A DNA stretch of 64,000 bases from Triticum aestivum (taxonomy: Eukaryota; Streptophyta; Magnoliopsida; Poales; Poaceae). The stretch is taken from assembly GCF_018294505.1 (NCBI RefSeq), contig NC_057809.1, forward strand, positions 511,826,013 to 511,890,012, read 5' to 3'. This document shows positions 11,405 through 22,200 of this stretch, one piece after another; within the stretch, counting starts at the first letter, position 1, and every line of letters begins with the position of its first letter. The notes under the pieces are model-generated. The model ran no database searches and had not been told where the DNA came from. It saw nothing but the letters and a program-made list of their open reading frames with translations. Made by a program: the position numbers and the translations under genes.

Positions 11405-11477
11405 CCCCCATTATGGGGCTTGAACCCACGTCCACAAGGTTAAGAGCCTTGTGCTTTACCAACTGAGCAGTGCACCC
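11405..11477 (-). tRNA. tRNA-Lys(CTT)-derived sequence, acceptor stem degraded
   Basis: The minus strand reads GCTCAGTTGGTA, then AAGC, then an anticodon arm CAAGG-CTCTTAA-CCTTG (anticodon CTT, lysine), then a T arm GTGGG-TTCAAGC-CCCAT. The internal Pol III promoter boxes A (GCTCAGTTGGTA) and B (GGGTTCAAGCC) are preserved. The expected acceptor halves (about 11471-11477 and 11406-11412) do not pair, and the D stem has one mismatch, so a functional tRNA is unlikely. It lies in the sense orientation of its host retroelement. Alternatives are a tRNA-derived SINE head or a captured tRNA gene. Confidence 0.8.
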
Positions 11478-12132
11478 TTCAATATAATGGAATAAAACTT
11501 GTGTACCTTGAATTGTTGACAGGAGCAATTGGTAACCTCCAAGGACCGACTCATTACAATGTGATGAATCAGGTCTTCAATAAGGTCAGTTAAAATGACT
11601 TTGCATTAGGCCCCAAGTGCCATGGTGCATGCTGGCAGTGACATGGGACTTGCATATTTGATGTAATCTCAATTGGAATAATGTAGCCCCCAAGTGCCGG
11701 GTTGTAAGCCTGCAGCGACTTGGGACTATTCCTTACATTGTAGAATAAATTGTATCCATTGATAAAATAATTCCATTGCGCTAAAGTGACTTTGAAAACC
11801 TCAATTGTAATATTGGTTATTGATAACCATAATAAAAATCCAGCCATGTTGGCTATTAAAGATTTGAATAATATAATCCGGTTTGGAAAACCGGTTCCTG
11901 TGATATTGAATCGTACTGCCGGTTTAGGATACCTGTGCAGTAAGGGTGATAACCCAATCCTTAGAAGTCAAAAACTTCCAAATGTTTGTGATTGTCATAT
12001 ATGGCGACTTATCATCCAAAGTCAAGCCGGGTTAATCGAAACCACATATATGCTTTAGATATGAGCAAAAAGTATCAAAACCCAAAAGATTGTTTGCAAA
12101 AACTTAAGCCAAATAAAAATTGAGGTTTCTGA
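11478..12132. other. Non-coding interior of the 8.0-kb element, part 2
   Basis: No supportable gene. The phrase GTAGCCCCCAAGTGCCGGGTTG (near 11683) repeats the style of part 1. Frames on both strands are short and interrupted. Confidence 0.6.
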
Positions 12133-12500
12133 TTTGAATACGATCAATAAACCGTTCCAAAGGGGTTAAGCTAGGATTCGAATATGATCGTGTAGCCCCT
12201 AGTGGCTTTGGCGTTGCGCCCATCAAGAGGGTACCGACAACTATGTTCTCTTTGGTTCGAATACGACCTATATTTGAACAGGAAGCCCCCAAATGACCGT
12301 GAGAGGTTTCTAACGACCCTGATTTGAATACGATCCAAGTCGGACCCAAAAGGGATTAAGCTATGATTCGGATACGATCAACAAGCCCCCTAGTGAGTTT
12401 GGCTTTGCGCCGATCAAAAGGGTTACGACAGCTATGTTCTCTTTGGTTCGAATACGACCTATGTTTGAACAGGAAGCCCCCAAGTGACCATAATAAGGTA
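12133..12500. repeat. Tandem duplication of a ~185-bp block
   Basis: Two consecutive blocks begin GATTTGAATACGATC (12132 and 12319). Both contain GGTTAAGCTA or GATTAAGCTA, then CTATGTTCTCTTTGGTTCGA, then TTTGAACAGGAAGCCCCCAA. They differ by scattered substitutions and small indels. No coding role is apparent. Confidence 0.85.
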
Positions 12501-12599
12501 AACCGTAAGGCGGGATATCCTTGTTTGAACCGTACATCATGGCAGCAAGTTCTTTTTGGCAACCTTTAATTTTTCTAAGAACTCGAATCTTGCGAGAGA

Positions 12600-12830
12600 T
12601 TAATTCTTTTTGAACCGGAACTTTAAACCCGATTTGAAAGCTTTCAAAACTTTGTGGGAGATAGATTGTCCTTGAGTCGAATGTTTGAAACGGATTTGAG
12701 AGCTTAAAAGCTTTGTAAGAGACAAATTTACCTTGAGCCGGATGTTTGAACCGGATTTGAGAGCTTCAAAGCTTTGCAGGAGAGAGATGTCCCTTGAACC
12801 GGATTTTAAACCGGAATCTTTATTTTGAAC
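12600..12830. repeat. Three imperfect ~70-bp tandem units rich in TTTGAACCGGATTTGAGAGC
   Basis: Units near 12610, 12680 and 12745 each contain GAACCGGA (or GAAACGGA), TTTGA(A/G)AGCTT and CTTTG(T/C)(G/A)(G/A)GAGA. They continue the pattern of segmental tandem duplication in this element. Confidence 0.75.
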
Positions 12831-13199
12831 CAACACTTTTCTGACGGTCTTTAAATTTTCATCAATATGGCGGTGTCTTCCGGAACCGGGTTATCATTCC
12901 CTCCAATGACCCAAAGTTCCCGAGTTATGTCATTGTAGCCCCCGAGTCTTAAGACTACTCGAGGAGTTGGCTTGAGACTCTCCATATTTGACCGTGATAT
13001 AAACCGGTATGAGTCATTCAATATCTCAGTGATATAACTTGTCCTGCACTGGAGAACTTGCAAGCCGGAGTAATTACTCTTTTAAAGAAAGCAATATATA
13101 ATATAAAATATACTGGATGGATTTCACCTGATGCGTCAGGTCAGCAATTATCACCGCGGAGTTGATGATCACCATGGTGAAACTGAAATCAATCACGAC

Positions 13200-13390
13200 C
13201 GAGTCGGCCGCGGGTGCTGACAGATCTGTCGGCCGCGGCGTTTTAAACCGGTGTGGACAGGAGAGTCGACCGCGGCGTTGTAAACCGGTGCGGTCACGAG
13301 AGACGGCCACGATGTTGTAAGCCGGTGTGGTCGCGAGAGACGGCCACGACGTTTGTAAGCCGGCGCGGGAGTCCGTCGAGTAAGGATGAC
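13200..13390. repeat. GC-rich ~50-bp tandem units (GAGAGACGGCCACGA core)
   Basis: Four units read as variants of GGCCGCGGCGTT, then TAAACCGGTG(T/C)GG, then GAGAG(A/T)C. They lie near 13205, 13262, 13300 and 13335. CpG-rich units stand out from AT-rich flanks. A separate phrase, CTAGATGGATATCACCTGAT, recurs near 13113, 13541 and 13908, marking a larger ~400-bp duplication scheme. Confidence 0.75.
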
Positions 13391-13539
13391 CACCTGTGCC
13401 AAAAGATGTTGGCGTGCCTCCATCTCCGCGGTATAATATCACTTTTTGTCATAAATATTGCCTTGCATAAACAATATTGCAGACCAATGCAAAGATAAAC
13501 TTGTTTTTTGACAAAAATAACATGTGCTAACAAATCAAA

Positions 13540-15830
13540 CCTAGATGGATATCACCTGATTTGTTTGGACGACGGATGATCCGTTTATCGCGACAGAGGT
13601 GGCTCAGGCAGACCAGCGACTCAATATAGTTCCGGCGGCTCAGGCAGACCGGCGACTTAATATAATTCCAGCGGCTCAAAGCGGCAAGGGCGGCTCAACG
13701 CGGCTCCGACGGGTTGACGTAGATTAAGTTGGACGGGCGGCGACTTGCGCACACCTGTTCCATCAGTAAGCGGGCGCAGACGCCGGTGCGTGATGGTGCT
13801 GACGTACACTTCATAGGCACAACATGACACCACCTTTGCTGCACATAAAAATATACAGACCAAAGTAATTTTTCTTTGATGAAAACAATATGTTTAATAA
13901 AATAAATCTAGATGGATATCACTTGATATATTTTGTCAGATGAACACGGACGTTGGCATTTAGATAATGCTCGCCAGCGTCACACGACCGCTTAGACGTA
14001 GGTCTGATAAAGCAGTAGCACCCACATGGCCTCTTTTTTTTCTTTATCCTCACGCCATTGATTTGCAGGGCATATAACACTGTGCTCGTGAGGCACTGCT
14101 GCATATAGCTGCGAATTAAGTGATCAGCCATGAATTAACCAAACAACTGGTCCTAACCATTACGCATGGCAGTTGACCGGTGACTGCTGTATTTTTGTCT
14201 GTAAACACCAAGCTTGAAGCAGATCGATGGTGAATTAGTGCAGAGGAGCAACTCCATGGCAGAAGAATTTCCAATTGGACTGATCACACATACATCTTTC
14301 AGCTGTAACTTTGACTTGTTGCTCACTTGCTCTTGCTCAACGTTGTACTAATACAGATTCTGCGTGGTCACGGGCACAGAGTAAGGCGGGCTGAAACCGC
14401 TTGCACGCGGACGCCGGTTCAACGGCTGGGGCAACATGCATCCACAGAAACATCCCATGGCAGAAACGGGCCGTAACAGTGGCTTAGCGGCAGCTGACTT
14501 GAAAAAACACTGATGGAGACAGCTGCGTAAGTTGGCGGCGGCCTGATACGCCGGGAGGGCGGCTCAAGCGCAACAGGCTTGACGAGGCCACAAGCAAGCA
14601 TGGCAGCAGGTTTGCGGCAGAAGTGAGCCAATCACGCAACTCGACGGTGGTCGGCGATTTGAAGGTGGACCGCAGCAGGAGCAGCTTTATGCAGCGACTC
14701 AACTCTGATACTTAAGACGGCAGGAGCAGCACAAGTAGCTTGACGCGCATGGAGCTTGAGGCGGCCACGGCGTAAACCGGTAAGGGAAACAGGGCGCGCA
14801 TCGGCTAAAGACAAGCTTGGAGAATGGAGACGACGGCGTCTCGGCGACCAAGGTTGAGGTAGAATCCGGCTGGGGGCTCGAGGCGGCAACCGGTGGGTCA
14901 ATAGCAACAGGGCGGACTGTGGCGATGACAGAGACGACTCCGGCGGTTGGTGACTTGACGGTGCGGCCGAGGCAAGCCGGAAGAGGCGGCTTATAGGCAG
15001 ACCGCAGGCGGAGACCGGTGTAGGTGGAAGAGGTAAGGTCGCGGAGGTGGCGACTTCAAATCCAGGGCGAGATGGCGGCGCCGGCGGGTAAAAGAAGAGC
15101 CAGACCCGGCGACTTAAAAACAGCTCGGCGACGAAGACTCACACACGGCGGTAGGGACGACGGTTCAGGGGCGTCAGTAGGCGGCTTGCCGGTGCAGTCG
15201 AGGCCGCAGAAACAGCAAAATAGGGCACTCCACGGCGGGTTGATTTTAAGGTGGCCTCAGCGGAAGCAACCCACAGCGACTCGTCCTGGTGCAGGCGACG
15301 ACCTCACAGTGAGTTTGTAACAGGAAGCGGCTTCGAATCTGGACCGATGACGACGAGGGCGGCCCTCTGACGGCTCGTCGATGGCGGCTCTTAGCCGGGG
15401 CGCGTCGATGGTGGCCCAGGCAGACATGTCGAAAGGAGGCGGAACGATGCCGAGGCGTGGTTAGGCGGACGACGACTTTGAAGCGTGGCGGCACCGGGCT
15501 GACTTGGAACAGCGAGACAGTAGAGACACGGCCGGCGACTCTTCAGGTTGGGTCGGCTCATAGGAAATGTTGGTGAGTCGACAAGGCTGCGGGGAGCAGT
15601 GTTTTTGAAGCAGGCAACACAGAGAGCCGGCCACGGAGACTGAAGCGGACAACATCTCACAGGGCTCGGCGGCTGGCGACTCAACGCGGTGGCCGATGGG
15701 CTGGCCAACAGGCGATGACCCGAGGACTCAGCAGACTGGCGAGACAGCCGGCCTCGAAGGAGGAGTCCAGGTTGTCGACTCGAAGCGCGGACAGCGCAGG
15801 AGTCCAGGTCGCTACCGTATTCTGTTTCCG
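13540..15830. other. GC-rich, GGCGGCTCA-reiterated non-coding tract
   Basis: GGCGGCTC, GGCGACTT and CGGCGACTC phrases recur dozens of times on the plus strand. This gives arginine- or proline-rich frames on both strands without recognisable domains or consistent reading. I interpret it as repeat-generated composition inside the non-autonomous element, not as a gene. Decayed captured genic sequence is possible. Confidence 0.5.
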
Positions 15831-16300
15831 GGTCATTGTTGGTTCCTAAAATCTAAAAAGTGCATATGCACTATTTGGTTGAATGAAGCGGCCGCGTATG
15901 CAGGTGGCTGTTAATTTTTTTTGTCATTTAGTGCATGTGGCGGTTAGCATTGAACGTGTTTACAATGATTACTCCATTCCGAACTGAACAGATCTACGCA
16001 TATTTATTTTAGAGTTTTAAATTTTAAAAAGTTATATCTTTCAAACCGTGCGTCGGAATTCAGATCTGTTTTCACTGCTGGAACTCTTGCGACAAGATCT
16101 TTAAAACTAGATCTCACATGAGTATGTTTCGACGAAGTTTTTTTATGCCAACTTTGATACTATATGGTGCAACTTTAGTACTGTATTGTGCAATTTTAGT
16201 ACTACATCGTGCAACTTTTTTTAAAACTAATTTTTGGATCTGCATGATTCAACTTTCTATGAGATTGCAGTCTAGGAATCATGACAACTTTGATGTTTAG

Positions 16301-16606
16301 TTGGCAGGACTATTGGCATACACATATGCTTATTTGGCGCGACAATGTAGTCTAGTTGCACACACATTGATATTTAGTTGGCAAGACTAGTTACACACAC
16401 ATGTACTCAGTTGGCGCGGCAATATAGTCTAGTTGCACACATATTGATGTTTAGTTGGCAGGATTATTGACACACATATGCTCATTTGGCGCGTCAATGT
16501 ACTCTAGTTGCAGACACATTAATATTTAGTTGGCAGGACTATTGACACACACATATGCTCAGTTGGCGCGACATTGTAGTCCAGTTGCACACACATTGAT
16601 ATTTAG
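16301..16606. repeat. 77-bp tandem repeat, four copies
   Basis: Units start TTGGCA(G/A)GA(C/T)TA at 16301, 16378, 16455 and 16530, with lengths 77, 77, 75 and 77. Each contains TTGGCGCG(A/G)CA, then TAGTC(T/C)AGTTGCA, and ends TGATATTTAG. A partial fifth start (TTGGCAG) follows at 16607. The flanks 15840-16300 and 16610-17400 hold no gene. Confidence 0.92.
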
Positions 16607-17404
16607 TTGGCAGAAAAACTAATTCGCCGAAATATCCCTATGCAGGATGTACTTTTGAAGAACACGTCGCGAGGGTTTCAACGATGAAAACAGATCTGAA
16701 TTTGGACACGCGGTTTAGAAGATATGTTTTTTATAATTTTATTAAAAACAAAAAATTAATACACTAGAGACGAACATGAAACAGACATCCATCATATAAG
16801 AAAAGACCACATAAGATGATTAATTAGCAGTGTTCTTTTTAGCTTTTTTAAATTACAGTAATTTTGCTTTTTCTAATATATGGCAATAACTAAACGTCTG
16901 ACCAGGGGCCGGCTGCTGGCGAGCGGCACCGAGCGTCCGGCCGCCGGCTAGACTGGTCCCTTGTTGGTTTTGACGTTTCCTCCTTTCTTTCTAAGACGAG
17001 ACCACAACGGCAGTATCCTAATCCAACTCCCATCTCACGTCCTTGTTCTCATTTTGGTTAGTTTGACTTTCCATCTGACCATGTGGGAGCTTATGGTGGT
17101 ATTTTCTTTGCAGGAATTTGCATTGCTTAATTTGATAGCTTCTCCTCGGCTTCTAATGGCAACATAGTAAAAATTGATCAGGCTTCATCAGATCACCCGG
17201 CAAAGATATATGACCCGGCCGCGGCGACGTGCACCATGCAACCCTAATTTCTTGATTTCAATCTTGTATGCGCTGGCTTCAAAGTAAATCATGTTCCAAA
17301 TCACAGAATAACGAACTTGTCGGTTCTTCCTTATCCGATGAAATTTCGAGTTTCTCGAACCCTAGGTGAGATCCTTCCAAGAACTCATCACCACCGTGGG
17401 CGGA

Positions 17405-17423
17405 CCCCACGGTGGGTGCCAAC
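17405..17423 (-). other. Primer-binding site of the 8.0-kb element
   Basis: The minus strand immediately inside the 5' LTR reads GTTGGCACCCACCGTGGGG. It resembles the common gypsy phrase GGCGCCCACCGTGGGG. The exact priming tRNA was not assigned. Confidence 0.65.
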
Positions 17424-18109
17424 TGTCGTGGAATTGTCACGACAGATGTCCTAGTATGAGTACTTAGTCGTGAGGCCAACACATTTTTGTAGTAACTTGA
17501 GAGTGGTTGAGCGGGACGAGAGACGCAGGGCGGATCAACACGCAAGACAAGGATTTAGACAGCTTCGGGCCCGGGAAACATCATCCGGTAACAACCCTAC
17601 ATGCTGTTTGTGGCTAGGTCTCATTATCATCATGAGGGAGTCGCCGTAACTCCGGCTCTCCTGGTTGTGTCTAGACTTAATGATTATTCAACTTGTCCCT
17701 CTTGGGGTGCCCTGCCCCTCCTTATATATGTTGAAGGGGTGGATTACATGTAGAGTCCAACTCGGACTTAAGACTTAACTATTCTGTTTTCTCTCCATGG
17801 GCTTTCTTTAACGTTTCGGGCTTCTTAACTGTTAACCCACAATCTGGCTTACCATCTGCCTTAACTGTCCGGCTTAACTATCTGGCTTTAACTGTCCGGC
17901 TTAACTGTCTGCTTAACTATCTGGCTCATATGACTGTGTCTGCCGGGTTACATGACTGTGTCTGCCGGGTTACGTGACTGTGTCTGCCGGGTTACGTGAC
18001 TGTGTCTGCCGGGTTACATGACTGTGTCTGCTGGGTCACCAATGAAAACATCAACTCCTAGCCGGGTCATATCTTCAGCCGGGTCATACCGCGGGGTATA
18101 TCCCCGACA
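17424..18109 (-). repeat. 5' LTR (686 bp) of the 8.0-kb element
   Basis: It is the partner of 10090-10832, with the same termini and the same central text. It has five 22-bp CATGACTGTGTCTGCCGGGTTA-type units against seven in the other copy. A TATATA promoter core lies near 17722-17728. Confidence 0.9.
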
Positions 18110-18917
18110 CGAAGGTAGTTCGGAGTCCCGGATATGATCACGGACATGATGAGGAGTCTCGAAATGGTCGAGACATAAAGATCGATATATTGGACGACTA
18201 TATTTGGACATCGGAATGGTTCCGGGTGAGATCGGGCATTTACCGATGTACCGGGAGGTTACCGGAACCCCCCGGGAGGTATGGGCCTTATTGGGCCATA
18301 GTGGGAGAGAGGAGAAGGGAGCAAAGGAGGGGGCCGGGCCCCCCTTTCCTTCCTCCTTCCTTCCCCTTCCTTCTCTCCTAATCCAACTAGGGAAGGGGGG
18401 AATCCTACTCCCGGTTGGAGCAGGACTCCCCTTGGGGCGCACCTAGGAGGTCAGCCGCCTCCCCCTCCTCCACTCCTTTATATACGGGGGAGGGGGGCAC
18501 CCCATAGACACACAAGTTGATCATTGATATCTTAGCCATGTGTGGTGCCCCCCTCCACCATAATCCACCTTGGTCATATCGTAGCGGTGCTTAGGCAAAG
18601 CCCTGTTCCGGTAGCATCATCATCACCGTCATCACGTCGTCGTGCTGACGAAGCTCTCCCTTGACACTTTGCTGGACCGTGAGTTCGTGGGACGTCAACG
18701 AGCCGAACGTGTGCAGATCGCGGAGGTGCCGTACCTTCAGTGCTAGGATCGGTCGATCGTGAAGACGTACGACTACATCAACCGCGTTGTCATAACGCTT
18801 CCGCTTACGGTCTACGAGGGTACGTGGACAACACTCTCCCCTCTCGTTGCTATGCATCACCATGATAGATCTTGCGTGTGCGTAGGAATTTTTTTTAAAT
18901 TACTACGTTCCCCAACA
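18110..18917 (+). mobile_element. Angela-1 5' LTR, second part
   Basis: The LTR resumes after the duplicated CGAAG and runs through the GC-rich promoter part to CGTTCCCCAACA. A TTTATATACGGGGGAGG core promoter lies at about 18476-18492. It is collinear with the Angela-2 LTRs. Confidence 0.9.
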
Positions 18918-19395
18918 GTGGCATCCGAGCTAGGTCTATGCGTAGATGTTATATGCATGAGTTGAACACAAAGGAGTTGTGGGCGTGGGTATATACATAT
19001 TGCCTGCCGTCACTAGTTGATTCTTGATTCAACGGTATTGTTGGATGAAGCGACTTAGAACGACATTACATGTAAGCTTATGCGAGATTGGTTCTACCGA
19101 CGTGCTTCGCACACAGGTGGCTGGTGGGTGTCAGTTTCTCCAACTTTAGTTAAATCATATTCAATGAACAGGGCTCTTTCTGAAGATCAAAAAGCAATCA
19201 CTATACCGCGTTGTGGTTTTTGATGTGTAGGTAAGAATGGTTCTTGCTCAGCCCGTAGCAGCCACGTAAAACTTGCAACAACAAAGTAGAGGACGTCTAA
19301 CTTGTTTTTGCAGGGCATGTTGTGATGTGATATGGTCAAGACATGATGCTAAATTTTATTGTATGAGATGATCATGTTTTGTAACAGAGTTATCG
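18918..19395 (+). mobile_element. Angela-1 primer-binding site and 5' leader
   Basis: TGGCATCCGAGC directly after the LTR is the initiator-methionine-tRNA type primer-binding site used by Angela-like copia elements. The leader that follows matches Angela-2's leader (near 34550-34970, reverse strand). It is cut at 19395 by Gyp-A. The coding part of Angela-1 is not in the window and should lie to the right of the nest. Confidence 0.85.
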
Positions 19396-22107
19396 TGTAG
19401 CGATCCAACCTCAAACGGTCAAATATCTCTGCATAAGTGTCATCCCTGGATCAGTAATGCTGACACACACAGTACTTGAAGGATTTATAACAGGGTGCAA
19501 TCACACACTTATTACATCGGATATCTCAAAGAGAGTACTCATTACAATAATATGGCTAAAGGCCATCTAATGAAGATAACAACGGAAGGCTTCGAAGGCA
19601 AAAGTGAATCCATCAACTCCAACAGCATAGTTGAGTGCACGACAACCACCTAACGCACCTTACTCTTCATCTGAGAAGTCTGCAACATAATACGTAGCAG
19701 CCCGAAATGGGTCAGCACATGGAATATGCTGGCAAAATAACAATGTAAAGCAATGAACAAGAATAACTCCTATCACTACATGCATATATGGCTGGTGGAT
19801 GCTCTATGGTTATCATGTTTGCGTAAAGCCAATTTTTCCCTACTGCAAAGGAATAAATTTTATTTAACTACCAAGTTGGTTAATAAAGTATTGAGAAGGT
19901 TCCTCCAACTCAATCCCAATTAAAAACTAATTAACATCCCAACAGAATTAATTAAGGGTGATGAGATCAAATCAATAATTCAAGAACCAGATACTCAAGA
20001 TGTCCATAATTGGGGACACGGCTAACCATGATTAGTTTGTACACTCTGCAGAGGTTTGCGCACTTTTCTCCACAAGACTCAATCTCCTCCGTTGTATTTC
20101 TCGCACTGCATGGTGTTTGAGAAACGGACGACCGAGACACAGTCTTTCCGAAGAGGTCCCCTTAACCGATAGATAGGCCGGTACACCTACAATCCCCTAC
20201 ATCTGCTAGCCCATCATGGAAAGGTTTCCCGCAAATTACTCAACTATGCCAGAGCCCATAATGGCTTGTGGCTGCACACGGACGTTTCTAGCATGAATAA
20301 TCTTATGATCCCTCTGAGCCTGGGTGGTGAACCATAGGATGATCACACGAGTACTCCAGGATATCCCAGGACAGCGCTGGATTGCTCCAGGTGCCCAGAC
20401 AACCACTGGGTACTCCAGGGTGCCTCAACCAATCCACCCAGATGTGTATTAAAGTAGCCACCTTAATTTAACCATTATTTAACAACTCTCACATCTGTCA
20501 TGGATACACTCAACCAAACCACGTCTACGAGCATAGCATAGTAGTATAAGCATAACGTAGAAGTCACTCCCAAGGTTTGCATAAAGGACAATATGTTCTA
20601 CCTCATCAACTACTTCCCAATACCCACATGTTAAGCAGATCCTACTCATGCAATGTTTGAGGGTTGAAACTAATGCATAAAAACTGTGTAAAAAAGGTAT
20701 GATCAAAGTGTTACTTGCCTTGCTGATGATCTGAAAACCCTAGTGACTCGTAGTAGCACGTTTCGCACTCCGGAAACTCTATCGCAAATAAACAATAACA
20801 CACATAAGCACTCAAGCAATAGACGCAAGGGTAAAACTCAAGAGAAAATATCCAAATCGAAAGTTCAAGAGAAGAGCTTCGATTTGCAAAAAGAATCAAT
20901 CGAATCGGAGCGACGAAACTCAAACTGCGGTCAAAAGAAGTTCAAATTGAAATCTGCTTGCAACCAAATTTTAAATTGTAAAAATCATGTTCAAGTTGTT
21001 TAACTGGAAAGAGGGGTTCGAGACAAAGATTTGGCACTGGTTTCACCATATTTGGACGAACGGTTAAAAAGTTGCGAGCGTTTGAAGATCAGGGGCTAAT
21101 CTGTAATAAAATAATCACGGATAGATCCCTAGCCGAAAATAAAATAAAAAGAAAAGACTAACGAATGAACGTTCTCTGACAAAGACGAACGGACGAACGC
21201 GTTCACGAACAGAGGCGTTCGGGTGAATGTTTGGTTAATAGATCCGACCGGAAAACCGAGAAAAACCGAGAAACCCTAACCTTAAAATAAAAACCGATCC
21301 AGAACATAAACCGGGAAAAACATAAAGAAACCAGCGGCGCGGGGCGGCTCCGGTGGGGCGGCAGTGTGCGGCGGCGGCTTGCGGCGACGGCGACGGCTGC
21401 GGTGGCGGGGTGGTGAGAGGCGGCGGGGTCGGCGGCTATTTAAGGGGGCGGGGCGGTGGCTTGCTTGGGAAGGGGCCGGCCCGGGGCGGAGTCCGACTCG
21501 GACTCCCCCTCGGCATCCGTGCCGAGCATGACGGTGCACTGGAGGAAGGCGCCGACGCTAGTGGGCTTTGGCCCGGCTCGGATGGGCCTTTGGCCCAGAC
21601 GGGCGGAATATTTTTTTTTCTTTTTTTAAATAAAAATTCCACCGAATAAAAATCCTATAAAAAATCTAAAAATGGCAAAAACAATTTTCACCGTCTAAAT
21701 AAAATATTTGGAACAAAGTGAACATTTTTCTGGCCTAAAAATGAAATTTTCAAAAATGCATATTTTTCTATTTCAAATAAAATAGCAAATAAAATCCAAA
21801 TAAATTATTTATTTGATTTTTAATTTTTTTCCTCCAATATTCCTCTCCTTTTGAAGAAGTCATATTATCTTCTCTCTTTTGTTTTTTTAATATTAGAATA
21901 TTTGGAGAGAAAATATTAAAATCAAAGTGATCCCTTTTTTTCAAATTTGAGAAAAAGTCAAATATGAAAATAAGTGGAATCCCCAACTATCTCCTTGGGT
22001 CCTTGAGTTGCTTAAGATTTCTAGGATCACAACCAAAATGCAAATAAAATATGATATGCATATGATGACCTATGTATAACATCCAAATTAAAAATTGGGA
22101 TGTTACA
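19396..22107 (-). mobile_element. Gyp-A (chromovirus gypsy) 3' LTR, about 2.7 kb
   Basis: It begins TGTAGCGATCC and ends GGGATGTTACA on the plus strand, next to a purine tract at its inner side. A GC-rich block lies at 21320-21600, and on the minus strand a TTAAATAGCCGCC promoter-like core lies near 21433-21445. Short frames here are not genes. Its right partner LTR is outside the window, so both limits rest on terminal dinucleotides, the polypurine tract and the break in Angela-1. Confidence 0.75.
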
Positions 22108-22125
22108 AACCTACCCCCCTTAAGA
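22108..22125 (-). other. Gyp-A polypurine tract
   Basis: On the minus strand TTAAGGGGGGTAGGTT directly precedes the LTR start TGTAACATCCC. This confirms the minus orientation and the LTR boundary at 22107. Confidence 0.8.
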
Positions 22126-22200
22126 TGAATCTCGCCCTCGAGATTCGGGTTGGCTAGAAAATAGGTGTGTGTGGTTTTTCCGTAGATCTTCTTTTCGTTC

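Larger units (their letters stand above)
10090..18109 (-). mobile_element. Complete 8.0-kb LTR retrotransposon without coding capacity
   Basis: The element is bounded by TGTC...GACA and a perfect 5-bp target duplication CGAAG (10085-10089 and 18110-18114) inside the Angela-1 LTR. It has LTRs at 10090-10832 and 17424-18109. A GGCACCCACCGTGGGG primer-binding-like sequence beside the right LTR and a GGGGGCTAA polypurine-like end beside the left LTR set the orientation as minus. The 6.6-kb interior has no gag or pol frame. It consists largely of tandem and dispersed repeats plus a tRNA-like sequence. It would depend on proteins from another gypsy-like element; the family name is not known to me. 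Confidence 0.9.

Noticed and set aside
11405..11477. A functional tRNA-Lys gene
   Set aside because: Acceptor halves do not pair and no clear downstream T-run terminator was seen.
13072..15914. Captured gene fragments (Pack-type element) in the GC-rich interior
   Set aside because: GC content and long frames looked genic, but frames are on both strands, repeat-derived and without recognisable motifs.
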